Below, piece by piece: positions 42,388 to 51,231 of a stretch of 64,000 nucleotides of DNA. Each line of letters begins with the position of its first letter. Within the stretch, counting starts at the first letter, position 1. The stretch comes from DATEBA01 sp035288045 (GTDB lineage: Bacteria > Actinomycetota > UBA4738 > HRBIN12). The notes under the pieces are model-generated. The model made no database searches. It had not been told where the DNA came from and worked only from the letters and a program-made list of their open reading frames with translations. The position numbers and the translations under genes were made by a program. Where the stretch lies: positions 17,539 to 81,538 of the forward strand of contig DATEBA010000046.1 of assembly GCA_035288045.1 (NCBI GenBank). The letters are read 5' to 3'.

Positions 42388-43899
42388 CTAGCCGGAGCTA
42401 GGCGCCTTGGCGATCTCCTTCAGGAACTGCTCGTTGGACTTCGTGGCGCGGATCTTGTCGACGAGGAGCTCGAGGGCCGCGCCGGGCTCCAGCGCGTGGA
42501 GCACACGGCGGAGCTTCCACACGAGCGCCAGCTCCTCGGTGGACATGAGGAGCTCCTCCTTGCGCGTGCCGGAGGCCTCGACGTTGATCGCCGGGAAGAG
42601 GCGCTTCTCGGCGAGCTGGCGGTCCAGCCGCAGCTCCATGTTACCGGTGCCCTTGAACTCCTCGAAGATGACCTCGTCCATCCGTGAGCCGGTCTCGACG
42701 AGCGCGCTCGCGATGATCGTGAGCGAGCCGCCCTCCTCGATGTTCCGCGCGGCGCCGAAGAAGCGCTTGGGCGGGTAAAGGGCGGTGGAGTCGACCCCGC
42801 CCGACAGGATCTTGCCCGAGGCCGGAGCCGCCAGGTTGTACGCGCGCGCGAGCCGCGTGACCGAGTCGAGCAGGATCGCGACGTCCATCCCCATCTCCGA
42901 CAAACGCTTCGACCGCTCCAATACAAGCTCTGTCACCTGGATGTGCTGGTCGGCCGGCTTGTCGAACGTGGAGTAGACGACCTCGGCCGCCTCGACCGTG
43001 CGTTGCCAGTCCGTGACCTCCTCCGGCCGCTCGTCGACGAGTAGCACGATCACGTGCGTGTCGGGGCTGTCGGTGACGATCCCGTTGGCGATCTGCTTGA
43101 GAACGGTCGTCTTGCCCGCCTTCGGCGGCGACACGACCATGCCTCGCTGACCCTTGCCGATCGGAGCGACCATGTCGATGATGCGCTCCGTCACCGCGAT
43201 CGGGCCGTGCTCGAGGCGGAACCGCTCGTGCGGGAAGAGCGGCGTCAGCTTCTCGAAGTGCGGGCGCACCTTCGCGGCTTCGGGGTCGAGGCCGTTCACG
43301 CTGTCTATCTGGAGCAGGGCCGCGTACTTCTCGTTGTCCTTCGGCTGCCGAACCTTCCCGGCAACCGTGTCGCCCTTGCGGAGCATGAAACGGCGGATCT
43401 GCGAGAGGGAGACGTAGATGTCCTCGGGTCCCGGCAGGTACCCCGAGGTCCGAAGGAAGCCGTAGCCCTCGGGCAGGACGTCCAGCAGGCCGGTCGACGA
43501 GGGCGCGATCGCAAGCTCCTCCGCGCGCTCGTGCTCCTCGCGGAGGCGGCGCTCCTCTCGCATGCGCCGGCGCTCCTCGCGGGACAGCCGCCTGCGGTCG
43601 CCCCGGCCCTCCCGGGCACCCTCGTCGTCGCGGCGGATCGGCCGCTCCGGCGCCGCGACTCCGCCGTCCCCGTCGGCATCCGCCCGGACGGGGGCCGACC
43701 GCGTCTCGATGACCTGAGGGGATTCGACGGCAGTGGCCGGGCTCGCGGCGCTGTCCCCATCGGCGGACGTCCTTTCGAGGATCGCCTCGATCAGCCCCGC
43801 CTTCCGCAGCCGCTGGGTGTTCTCTATCCCCAGGCCCGAGGCGATCTGCTGCAGCTCCGAGAGGACCTTCCCCTCGAGCGTTCCCTTCTCCAGCTCCAT
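42388..43899 (-). CDS. rho: Transcription termination factor Rho
   Basis: 503 residues. RNA-dependent helicase that ends transcripts. Rho-N helices at 1-45, then a charged, Arg/Glu-rich, probably disordered insert (about 46-130) typical of actinobacteria, the RNA-binding fold starting GLLDVLPEGYGFLR, Walker A SPPKAGKTT, Walker B VAILLDSVTRLARAYN and the R-loop GTRKEELL. It is the fifth gene of a transcript that begins with the metallophosphoesterase and cDPG genes; its ATG is two bases after the transaldolase stop. Confidence 0.97.
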   Translation of the reverse strand: MELEKGTLEGKVLSELQQIASGLGIENTQRLRKAGLIEAILERTSADGDSAASPATAVESPQVIETRSAPVRADADGDGGVAAPERPIRRDDEGAREGRGDRRRLSREERRRMREERRLREEHERAEELAIAPSSTGLLDVLPEGYGFLRTSGYLPGPEDIYVSLSQIRRFMLRKGDTVAGKVRQPKDNEKYAALLQIDSVNGLDPEAAKVRPHFEKLTPLFPHERFRLEHGPIAVTERIIDMVAPIGKGQRGMVVSPPKAGKTTVLKQIANGIVTDSPDTHVIVLLVDERPEEVTDWQRTVEAAEVVYSTFDKPADQHIQVTELVLERSKRLSEMGMDVAILLDSVTRLARAYNLAAPASGKILSGGVDSTALYPPKRFFGAARNIEEGGSLTIIASALVETGSRMDEVIFEEFKGTGNMELRLDRQLAEKRLFPAINVEASGTRKEELLMSTEELALVWKLRRVLHALEPGAALELLVDKIRATKSNEQFLKEIAKAPSSG

Positions 43900-43901
43900 G
43901 G

Positions 43902-44567
43902 TTATGCGTCCCCCTTCAGATCCGCTTGGAGGGCCTGCCAGTCGGCGGCGAAGCGCGCGAGCCCCACGTCGGTCAGCGGATGCTTCACCAGCTTGTCGAA
44001 AACGTCGTACGGCAGGGTAGCGATGTCTGCCCCCGCCAGCGCCGACTCCACCACGTGCATCGGGTGGCGGAGCGAGGCGGCGAGAACCTGCGTCTCGTAA
44101 CCCTGGACGTCGTAGATCTCGCAGATCTGCCGAAGCGCGTGCATGCCGTCGGAGGCGGCGTCGTCGATCCGCCCGAGGAACGGCGAGACGATGTAGGCGC
44201 CGATCTCTGCGCCCAGGATCGCCTGCGCCGGGGAGAAGACCAGGGTCACGTTGATCCGGATCCCGTCCCGGGTGAGGCGCTTGCCGACCGCTAGGCCGTC
44301 GGGGGTCATCGGGACCTTGATAACCGCGTTCGGCCCCATCTCCGCCAGGCGCCGGCCCTGCTCCTCCATCGCCGCGGCGGTCGAGAGATCGGTGACCTCA
44401 AGTGATACGTCCCCCTCGACCTCGGTGAGGATCTCCTTCCACACGCTCTCGGGGCCGAGTCTCTCCTTGCCGAGGAGCGACGGGTTCGTCGTCACCCCAC
44501 CGAGCACGCCCCAGCGGTTGATCTCGCGGATCTCCTCGAGGTTCGCCGTGTCAAGGAAGAGCCTCAT
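43902..44567 (-). CDS. Transaldolase-like / fructose-6-phosphate aldolase family enzyme
   Basis: 221 residues, the short TalC/FSA subfamily. TIM-barrel start MRLFLDTANLEEI, TTNPSLL, and the Schiff-base lysine in NAVIKVPMT. Whether it is a transaldolase or a fructose-6-phosphate aldolase cannot be decided here. The ATG overlaps the stop of the 2-phosphoglycerate kinase gene. Confidence 0.9.
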   Translation of the reverse strand: MRLFLDTANLEEIREINRWGVLGGVTTNPSLLGKERLGPESVWKEILTEVEGDVSLEVTDLSTAAAMEEQGRRLAEMGPNAVIKVPMTPDGLAVGKRLTRDGIRINVTLVFSPAQAILGAEIGAYIVSPFLGRIDDAASDGMHALRQICEIYDVQGYETQVLAASLRHPMHVVESALAGADIATLPYDVFDKLVKHPLTDVGLARFAADWQALQADLKGDA

Positions 44568-45523
44568 GCCGACCTTCCTTTCCTGCGTCCGTTGCGGAGC
44601 AGCGCCGCACGCTCCGTCGCGCGCTCCATGACCAGGTCAATCACGGCGGCGAGCGCCTGATCGAAGTTGTAGTTGGGGATCACCGGCACTCCGTGCGACA
44701 GCGCCTGGCTCTTGATGTACCGCTGGAGGCGTCTGATGTTCTGGAATCCGGACTCGTAGCGGGGTGCCGGCCGGGCCCCCGCGTCTGCCGACCGGGCCGT
44801 GAAGTGACTGCGGTGTACGTCGTCGTCCTCGACCGAGATGATCACCGGCACGGCGAGCATCCGATCGGCCCAGCGCTCGAGATCGAAGAAGCCGGGCACG
44901 ACGTGAGCTCCCTCGATCACCACGCTTGCCCCCTCGATGGCCGCGCGCTCCAGCAGCGCCTCGATGCCGACCGAGACCGCCGCGGTCTGCTCCCGGAAGC
45001 CCACGACCAGCCGGTCGGCGCCGCGCGCCGGCGGCTCGCGGAGAGCCGTGTCGGCCTCGAAGGAAGAGGCGTGCAGGGTCGGCATAAGCTCCTTCGAGAA
45101 CAACGCGCGCATGACCTCGCGGATCGCGTCCGTCGCGACGACGCGAACTACGCCGAGCTTGGCCGCGAGCTGCGTCGCGAGCGTCGACTTGCCGACCCCG
45201 GTCGCGCCGCCCATCAGCAAGACGAGCGGGATGTCCAGCGCCTCCACCTCCCGCCAGCGGAGGTAGTTCTTCGCGTAGCGATCGCCGGCCACCTCCTCCA
45301 GGACGTTCACCGCGAGCGAGGCGAGCTCGTCGCTTGTCACCGATGCGCGGCCGAGACCGAGCAGCCGCTCCTCGATGGCCTCGGCGACCTCGTAGGCCCG
45401 GATCGGGGATAGCCCCGTGACCATGACCTGTGACGCCATGAGCCCCTTCGAGTACGGGAGGCCCGGCTCCCGGTCCGAGATCAGGATGTGCTGAGTCTTC
45501 GGAGTCTTGGTCGACGCGGTCAC
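44564..45523 (-). CDS. pgk2: 2-phosphoglycerate kinase with N-terminal ATP-cone
   Basis: 319 residues. Residues about 5-95 are an ATP-cone regulatory domain; the kinase follows with Walker A GGATGVGKST at 105-114 and the family block VVATDAIREVMRALFS. In Methanothermus the enzyme phosphorylates 2-phosphoglycerate to 2,3-bisphosphoglycerate, the first step to cyclic 2,3-diphosphoglycerate. The second-step enzyme is encoded directly upstream, with a GTGA overlap, which strongly supports the call. The enzyme has not been tested in this lineage as far as the sequence can tell. Confidence 0.82.
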   Translation of the reverse strand: MTASTKTPKTQHILISDREPGLPYSKGLMASQVMVTGLSPIRAYEVAEAIEERLLGLGRASVTSDELASLAVNVLEEVAGDRYAKNYLRWREVEALDIPLVLLMGGATGVGKSTLATQLAAKLGVVRVVATDAIREVMRALFSKELMPTLHASSFEADTALREPPARGADRLVVGFREQTAAVSVGIEALLERAAIEGASVVIEGAHVVPGFFDLERWADRMLAVPVIISVEDDDVHRSHFTARSADAGARPAPRYESGFQNIRRLQRYIKSQALSHGVPVIPNYNFDQALAAVIDLVMERATERAALLRNGRRKGRSA

Positions 45524-46848
45524 CGGCGCTCGCTCCTCGCGACCGCGAGCTCGATCGTCCATTCGAGGGCAGCCGGCAGGTCGTCTCCCTCGACCGCCAC
45601 CGCGCGGTTGTCGAGGAATCCCACCTCTGCCCCGCGAGCGAGGGCGCGAGCGCACGCCAGGTCGACGGCTGCCGCCTTGAGCTCTGTTAGGAGGGTTTCG
45701 TACATCAGTGCCTCTTCCAGGTCCTCCGCCAGCCCCGCCCTGTCGGCGAGACGGGCACTCCACCCCACCACCCGGCACCCGTAGCGCGATTCCAGGTGCT
45801 CGACCTGCCTCGCAGCGACCGCATCCGGGGCGGTGGTGGTGAAGAACACGTCCTTGCCTTCCACGTCCAGCAGCGGTACGGGCTCGAAGTCCGTGACGAT
45901 GGTCCGGGCGTCGCCGCGGAAACGCTTGACGTGGGATCTCAGAGCGCGGAGGTTCTCGGCCCCTGCATCCGGGCCGCCAGCCATTGTAAAGACGACGAGG
46001 TCCGAAAGCAACAGCCGGTATGGGCCCAGGTAGCCGCCCAGGTACTCGGGCGGAGCGCCGGCCGGGACGACGAGCACCCCGGCGTCCCAGGGCACAGGCG
46101 GGATGCTCGAGCCGCTGCCCTCGAGCAGCACCAGCCCCGCCCCCAGCCCGACCGCCACGTCGGCGGCCTCCCGGACGTTGGTCGCGAACGGAGCGCCCGC
46201 GAGCCCGCCGCCCGCCCGACGCGCACCCACCGTGGTGAGCCCAGTTGTGAGTGCGTCCTCCAGGTAGTCGGACGCGGCGTGACGGCCCGCTCGGACGAGC
46301 GCCACCAGGCGCTCGACCGTGACGCTCCCGGTCTCCGCCACCTCAGGGCGGGAAGGGCCTCCCCGGCCCATCGCAACGACTATCGGGTTCCGCTGCATCC
46401 GGTGTGCGACCCTCCCGAGCTCGCCCGCGATCGCCGTCTTCCCCGTCCGTTTGCCCGTGCCGATGACGGAGAGGGTCGGGACGGCCAGCGCCGGCCCGGA
46501 GATCGGCGGCTCCAGACGGAAATCCGCGCCCACGTAGGGAACGCCGCGCGCCAGCGCGACAGCGGCAAGCCACATCCTCTCGCGGTAGCCCGCGACGGGC
46601 TCGTCCGAGAGGTCGAGCACGGCCTCCGGGCCCAGTTCGTCGATCGCCTCGCCGAGGGCCCGGCCCGGCTCGCCGTTCGCCGCGCGCGCCGGGACTCCCA
46701 GCTCGGGGAGAGCGCCCGGCTCAACCTTCTCGGTCCCACCCAGGAACAGCGCGCCCAGCACCTCGTAGCCCATCGTCCGGGCCGTGTGGATGCCCCACCG
46801 GGTGACGGAGGGGTAGTGCTCGCCGTCCACGAGGACGAGGACCCGCAT
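45520..46848 (-). CDS. cpgS: Cyclic 2,3-diphosphoglycerate synthetase
   Basis: 442 residues, close to the methanogen enzyme in length. The start VLVLVDGEHYPSVTRWGI and the P-loop GTGKRTGKT at 130-138 are characteristic, as are LLEGSGSSIPPVPWDAGVLV and VFTMAGG. The enzyme closes 2,3-bisphosphoglycerate to an intramolecular pyrophosphate with ATP. It is coupled to the 2-phosphoglycerate kinase gene. The ATG at 46848 has GGGAG eight bases upstream and lies 28 bases after the metallophosphoesterase stop. Confidence 0.82.
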   Translation of the reverse strand: MRVLVLVDGEHYPSVTRWGIHTARTMGYEVLGALFLGGTEKVEPGALPELGVPARAANGEPGRALGEAIDELGPEAVLDLSDEPVAGYRERMWLAAVALARGVPYVGADFRLEPPISGPALAVPTLSVIGTGKRTGKTAIAGELGRVAHRMQRNPIVVAMGRGGPSRPEVAETGSVTVERLVALVRAGRHAASDYLEDALTTGLTTVGARRAGGGLAGAPFATNVREAADVAVGLGAGLVLLEGSGSSIPPVPWDAGVLVVPAGAPPEYLGGYLGPYRLLLSDLVVFTMAGGPDAGAENLRALRSHVKRFRGDARTIVTDFEPVPLLDVEGKDVFFTTTAPDAVAARQVEHLESRYGCRVVGWSARLADRAGLAEDLEEALMYETLLTELKAAAVDLACARALARGAEVGFLDNRAVAVEGDDLPAALEWTIELAVARSERR

Positions 46849-46876
46849 GTGGCAGCTCCCGGGAAGGTTCGCGCTC

Positions 46877-47671
46877 CTAGTCCGCCGCCCGCGAGCCGAC
46901 CGCCGACTGCACCGGCGGCTCGAACTCGCGGTGGTACTGCGCACCGCTCGACAGCGAGAAGTGCGCGATCACGCTCGAGCCCCCGAAGGGGAACTTCCGA
47001 TGGATCTTGACCTCGTCCCCCTCGAACTCGAGCACGTTGTAGCAGGGCTTGGTGTATCCGCGCAGCCGGAGCGAGGAGACCGTGCCGGCGTTGGCGACGT
47101 ACATGTCCTCGATCCGCCATACGTAGGGCACGTGCTTGTGCCCGGTGAGCACGATGTTCACGCCCGACGTGATCAGCACCTCCAGCAGGTCGCCCGCATC
47201 GGCGACCGTGTTTCGCTCGCGACCGGTCCCCGGCACCGGCAGCAGGTGGTGGTGCAGAGCGAAGATCTTGAGCTCGGCCGGCTCCGAGAACACCTCGCGG
47301 ATCCAGCCGTACCGCTCGCGGCCGACCTGCCCCTCGTTCAGGTCCGGCTCGCTCGAGTCGACGCCGACGACGCGCACCCCCTTCACCTCGGCCGTCCAGT
47401 CTCGGCGCCCGATCAGCTCCTCGAAGTGGAGGTAGCCGACGTTGCGCGCGTCGTGGTTGCCGGGGACGGTGTGGATCGGTGCCTTGATCCGGTCCCGATA
47501 GGCGACCCAGTTCTTGTACTCCTGCCGGTAGCCCTCGTTCGTGAGGTCGCCCGTGCACACGACGACGTCGGGCCGCATCTCGTTCAGCTCCTCGATCACG
47601 CGGTTCATGAGATTCGGGACGAAGTATGGCGAGCCGACATGCGGGTCGGAGATGTGGGCGATCCTGACCAC
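46877..47671 (-). CDS. Calcineurin-like metallophosphoesterase
   Basis: 264 residues. The five metal-binding motifs of the Icc/CpdA-type group are complete: DPH, GDLTNEG, GNHD, HHH and GHKH. Family members hydrolyse cyclic nucleotides or other phosphodiesters and anhydrides. As first gene of the cDPG operon it could act on cDPG or 2,3-bisphosphoglycerate, which is inference. The GTG at 47671 lies six bases after TAGACT, so it is leaderless. Confidence 0.9.
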   Translation of the reverse strand: MVRIAHISDPHVGSPYFVPNLMNRVIEELNEMRPDVVVCTGDLTNEGYRQEYKNWVAYRDRIKAPIHTVPGNHDARNVGYLHFEELIGRRDWTAEVKGVRVVGVDSSEPDLNEGQVGRERYGWIREVFSEPAELKIFALHHHLLPVPGTGRERNTVADAGDLLEVLITSGVNIVLTGHKHVPYVWRIEDMYVANAGTVSSLRLRGYTKPCYNVLEFEGDEVKIHRKFPFGGSSVIAHFSLSSGAQYHREFEPPVQSAVGSRAAD

Positions 47672-47677
47672 GGGGTA

Positions 47678-47683
47678 AGTCTA
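47678..47683 (-). promoter_or_regulatory. -10 box of the cDPG-rho operon
   Basis: TAGACT on the minus strand, six bases (TACCCC), then the GTG of the metallophosphoesterase. Probably the main promoter for the five-gene run to rho. Confidence 0.5.
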
Positions 47684-47763
47684 GCCTCACCCCGCCCGCC
47701 ACCTTCAGGTTGTCTCTGCCCGATCCGGCCTCGCGGGCCTCGAGTTCGATGGACTGTGCGACG

Positions 47764-47769
47764 ATACAT
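47764..47769 (+). promoter_or_regulatory. -10-like box for the MarP-like gene
   Basis: ATACAT ends five bases before the ATG at 47775, again a leaderless arrangement. The 103-base divergent gap holds this box and that of the metallophosphoesterase and nothing else recognised. Confidence 0.35.
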
Positions 47770-47774
47770 CGCCG

Positions 47775-48950
47775 ATGAACGTCCTCGACATCCTCCTCGC
47801 CGCGCTCCTGCTGGGCGCGGCCTATTCCGGTTTCAAGCGGGGCGCCGTCCTGCAGCTGCTCACCTACGGCGGACTGCTCCTGGGGCTGTTCTTGGGCGCG
47901 CTGCTCGCGCCGCCGATCGCGGGGCTCGCCAGCGCCCCGGCGACCCAGGCGGCGCTCGCCGCGGCGACGTTCCTGGTCCTCGGCGGCGCCGGCGACCTCG
48001 GTGGGTGGCTCCTCGGATGGAAGGTCCGACAGGTCGCGCACGGCACGAGGTTCCGGCCGGCAGATGCCGCCGGCGGCGTGCTCGTCTCGGCGGCCGCCGT
48101 GCTGCTGTCAACCTGGTTCGTCGCGCTGAACCTCGTGAACGGCCCGTTCACCCCAGTGGCCCGCGAGATCCAAGGCTCGACGATCGTCCGCGCGCTCGAC
48201 GCCACGCTTCCCGAGCCGCCCTCGCTGCTCGGCCAGGTTCGCCGCTTCCTGAACCAGTACGGGTTCCCGGAGGTCTTCGACGGGCTGCCGCCGGCTCCCG
48301 CCGGACCGGTGAAGGAGCCCACCCAGGAGGAGGCGCAGGACGCATTCGAGGCGGCGGCCACCAGCACGGTCCGGATCGTGGGTGCAGCGTGCGACCGCGT
48401 CGTGGAGGGGACGGGGTTCGTCGTCGCTCCCAACCAGATCATGACCAACGCCCACGTCGTCGCCGGGACGAAACGCCCCAAGGTGCAGGTGCCGAACGTG
48501 GAGGGCGACGTCGACGCCACAGTCGTGTTCTTCGACCCGGGCGTCGACGTTGCGCTCCTAAGGGTCCCCCAGACGCCGGGACCGCCGCTCGACCTGCTCG
48601 AGGACATGGTCCGGCGAGGCGAGCGCGGAGCGGTCCTCGGGTACCCGGGCGGCGGGCAGCTGGCCGGCACGAAGGCCGCGGTTATCCGGTCGCTCGTCGC
48701 CGAGGGCTCCGACATCTACCACGAGGATGACGTCGTCCGTAACGTCTACGAGCTGCAGACGTCGGTCGAACCCGGCGACTCGGGTGGGCCGTTCGTGCTC
48801 GTGGACGGCACGGTTGCGGGCATGGTCTTCGCGGCCTCCACGACCGACCTCGACCGGGCCTACGCGATCACGTCGCCGCAGCTGCTGCGCGATGCAGGCA
48901 GAGCCCTCGGCAGGACGACGGCGGTCTCGACCGGCGAGTGCATCCGCTGA
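47775..48950 (+). CDS. MarP-like membrane-anchored serine protease
   Basis: 391 residues. Residues 1-125 are a CvpA-type domain with four membrane helices; residues about 190-385 form a trypsin-like periplasmic protease with His227 (TNAHVVAG), Asp258 (GVDVALLRV) and Ser336 (EPGDSGGPF). In M. tuberculosis the homologous MarP is required for acid resistance. Two cysteines in the protease part (near 206 and the C-terminal CIR) may form the redox-sensitive disulfide known from that enzyme. Stop abuts the convergent glucosidase gene without a gap. Confidence 0.9.
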   Translation: MNVLDILLAALLLGAAYSGFKRGAVLQLLTYGGLLLGLFLGALLAPPIAGLASAPATQAALAAATFLVLGGAGDLGGWLLGWKVRQVAHGTRFRPADAAGGVLVSAAAVLLSTWFVALNLVNGPFTPVAREIQGSTIVRALDATLPEPPSLLGQVRRFLNQYGFPEVFDGLPPAPAGPVKEPTQEEAQDAFEAAATSTVRIVGAACDRVVEGTGFVVAPNQIMTNAHVVAGTKRPKVQVPNVEGDVDATVVFFDPGVDVALLRVPQTPGPPLDLLEDMVRRGERGAVLGYPGGGQLAGTKAAVIRSLVAEGSDIYHEDDVVRNVYELQTSVEPGDSGGPFVLVDGTVAGMVFAASTTDLDRAYAITSPQLLRDAGRALGRTTAVSTGECIR

Positions 48951-51143
48951 CTACTCCTCCATCACGACGCGGACGTTGCCCTCACGCGACAGCATCGAGA
49001 AGGACGTGATGTCGCCCTCCCGGCGGAACACGAGCGCGATGCGGCTGTCCCCGACCCTGAGGTTGCGAAGCTCGACGACGTTCAGCCACGAGGGGAGCTG
49101 GGGCTTGTTCACGGTGAGCAGGTTCTCGTGCGCTCGGGCCGAGATACCGAGCATGGCCTGCAGCATCAGGAACGGGGATCCGGCCGCCCAGGCCTGCGGC
49201 GAGCACGCTACCGGGTAGGACACCGGCCGGTTCGGGCTCCGACGCGTGAAGCCGCAGAAGAGCTCCGGCAGCCGCATGTAGTCGGCGTGGATCGCCGCGT
49301 CGAACAGGGCGGTCGCGACCCGGTTGGTCGAGCGGACGAACCCGTACCGCTTCATGCCGGCAGCGAGGAGCGCGTTGTCGTGTGGCCACACGGACCCGTT
49401 GTGGTAGCTCATCGGGTTGTAGGCGGCCGCCCCCTTGCTCATCGTTCGGATCCCCCACCCTGAGAACATGTCGGGCGCCAGCAGGCGCTTGGCGACCGCC
49501 ACCGCCTTGTCCCCGTCCACGATGTCGCAGTAGAGCCCGTGGCCCGGGTTCGACATCACGGTCCGGACCTGTCGCTTCTCCGCGTCCAGCGCCGCGGCGA
49601 AGTAATGCTCATCCTCCATCCAGAAGGCCTCGTTGAAGCGCTTGCGGAGCATGTGCGCCTCCGCGAGGAGCCACTCGGACTTAGCGTCCTCGCCGAGCGC
49701 CTCGTACACGTCGGCCATCCGGAGCTTGGCCATGTATACGTATCCCTGTACCTCCGAGAGAGCGATCGGCGGCTCCGCGAGCCGCCCGTCGGCGTGGACG
49801 ATCGAGTCCTCGGAGTCCTTCCAGCCCTGATTGCGGACACCCCGCGGCGACCGCGTCCTGTACTCGACGAACCCGTCCCCGTCGAGGTCACCCTCCTCGT
49901 CGATCCAGCGCAGAGCGGCTTCGGCCGCCGGGAGGAGCCTCTCCGCGAACTCCACGTCCCCCGTCCATCTGAAGTACTGCGCGTAGAGGATGACAAACCA
50001 AGGCGTGGCATCGACCGAGCCGTAGTAGGGCGTGTGTGGGATGTCTCCGGCGCCGGCCAGCTCGCCTTGGCGGAACTCGTGAAGGATCTTGCCCGGCTGC
50101 TCGTCGCGCCAGTCGTCGACCCTCGACCCCTGCTGTGCCGCAAGCAGTTCCAAGGTCTGGCGAGCCGGCGCCGGGTTCACCATCAGGAGCTGGTGAGAGG
50201 TGATCATCGAGTCGCGACCGAAGAGCGTGACGTACCAGGGGATGCCCGCCGCAACGACGGTCCCCTGTGGGGTCTCGGTGGCGAGCGCCCGAAGATCGCG
50301 GAGGCTCCTGTCGAGCAGCTGGTTGAACAGCTCGTTGTCCGTGACGATCTCGGTGGAACCTCGCTCCCATTCCTCGTAGCTCCGACGAAGCCCGTGGACC
50401 GCGACGTCGAAGTCGAGCGGCTGGAGCTCCTCCATTCCGGCGAGCGGCTCGATCGTCATCCCGAGGAGCCTGGTCTGGCCGGGCCCGAGGTGCAGGCGGA
50501 AAGAGACCGCGACGACGCCGTCGCGCTGCTCGACCCGGTCGGGCACCACTCCCAGGTCGATGCGCGTCCTTCGCGTGATGCCGTCCCTGCCGCCGTACCG
50601 GAACTCGACCCGAGAGCCCTCGACCGACGGGGACTCGAGACGCCCACGCTCGGGGCGCATCATCCCGCGGACCTCGAAGATGTCCGCGAAGTCGGCACCG
50701 AAGGAGAGCTCCAGATCGAGCGCCACCGGCATCGGGTTGTAGTTCTTCACGCGGACCCGCTCGAACAGGCGGCCGCTGATCGCCCGGATCCGCCGGATGT
50801 TGAGCGTCTGCTGCGGGACCGTCAACACGTCGCCCTCGTACAGGTCGGGGTTCGTCAGATCGACGTGAGACATGTAGCCGCGTTCCGCCGACGAGGAGAG
50901 GAGCACCGGGTCACGCCCGGACACCGTCATCCTGAAGTGGGAGAGGTACCGCGTGTCCTTCGAGTAGAGGCCCAGCCCGAAGTCGCCCTCGTCCTCGATG
51001 TCGCCCTCCAGGTCGGAGAAGAGGAAGGTCTCGCCCTCCTTCACCGCGAGGGTCTTCGTCGCGAGGTCTGTGCGAACGACGGGAACCCCCCGCTGCTCGG
51101 GCTCGGGGAGCTTCGTTACCTTGGTCTCGGGTTCTGCGGTCAT
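48951..51143 (-). CDS. Amylo-alpha-1,6-glucosidase (glycogen-debranching type)
   Basis: 730 residues, predicted cytoplasmic. N-terminal beta domain (GLGLYSKDTRYLSHF, family GDE_N-like), then an (alpha/alpha)6 barrel of the GH63/GH133-like kind: IPWYVTLFGRDSMITSHQLL, GDIPHTPYYGSVDATPWF, NQGWKDSEDSI and NGSVWPHDNALLA. Acidic residues in GRDS, KDSED and the WPHDN segment are likely catalytic or binding residues. A role in glycogen or trehalose-type reserve turnover is likely. It is inserted between thrB and the rho block. A TAGCAT box lies about 50 bases upstream. Confidence 0.85.
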   Translation of the reverse strand: MTAEPETKVTKLPEPEQRGVPVVRTDLATKTLAVKEGETFLFSDLEGDIEDEGDFGLGLYSKDTRYLSHFRMTVSGRDPVLLSSSAERGYMSHVDLTNPDLYEGDVLTVPQQTLNIRRIRAISGRLFERVRVKNYNPMPVALDLELSFGADFADIFEVRGMMRPERGRLESPSVEGSRVEFRYGGRDGITRRTRIDLGVVPDRVEQRDGVVAVSFRLHLGPGQTRLLGMTIEPLAGMEELQPLDFDVAVHGLRRSYEEWERGSTEIVTDNELFNQLLDRSLRDLRALATETPQGTVVAAGIPWYVTLFGRDSMITSHQLLMVNPAPARQTLELLAAQQGSRVDDWRDEQPGKILHEFRQGELAGAGDIPHTPYYGSVDATPWFVILYAQYFRWTGDVEFAERLLPAAEAALRWIDEEGDLDGDGFVEYRTRSPRGVRNQGWKDSEDSIVHADGRLAEPPIALSEVQGYVYMAKLRMADVYEALGEDAKSEWLLAEAHMLRKRFNEAFWMEDEHYFAAALDAEKRQVRTVMSNPGHGLYCDIVDGDKAVAVAKRLLAPDMFSGWGIRTMSKGAAAYNPMSYHNGSVWPHDNALLAAGMKRYGFVRSTNRVATALFDAAIHADYMRLPELFCGFTRRSPNRPVSYPVACSPQAWAAGSPFLMLQAMLGISARAHENLLTVNKPQLPSWLNVVELRNLRVGDSRIALVFRREGDITSFSMLSREGNVRVVMEE

Positions 51144-51191
51144 GGGCGGGGACGCCCTCCAGCGTTCGGGCCCGACTGTCGACGAATGGAC

Positions 51192-51197
51192 ATGCTA
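51192..51197 (-). promoter_or_regulatory. -10 box for the glucosidase gene
   Basis: TAGCAT on the minus strand predicts a start near 51185 and a leader of about 42 bases with GGAGGG. No clear -35. Confidence 0.35.
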
Positions 51198-51205
51198 AGA
51201 CCCTC

Positions 51206-51231
51206 GGCTTGAAGGGGCACGGACTCAAGCC
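51206..51231 (-). terminator. Terminator of the hom-thrC-thrB operon
   Basis: GGCTTGA and TCAAGCC form a perfect 7-bp stem with a 12-base loop. The thrB stop codon (51225-51227) is part of the stem. Confidence 0.5.
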
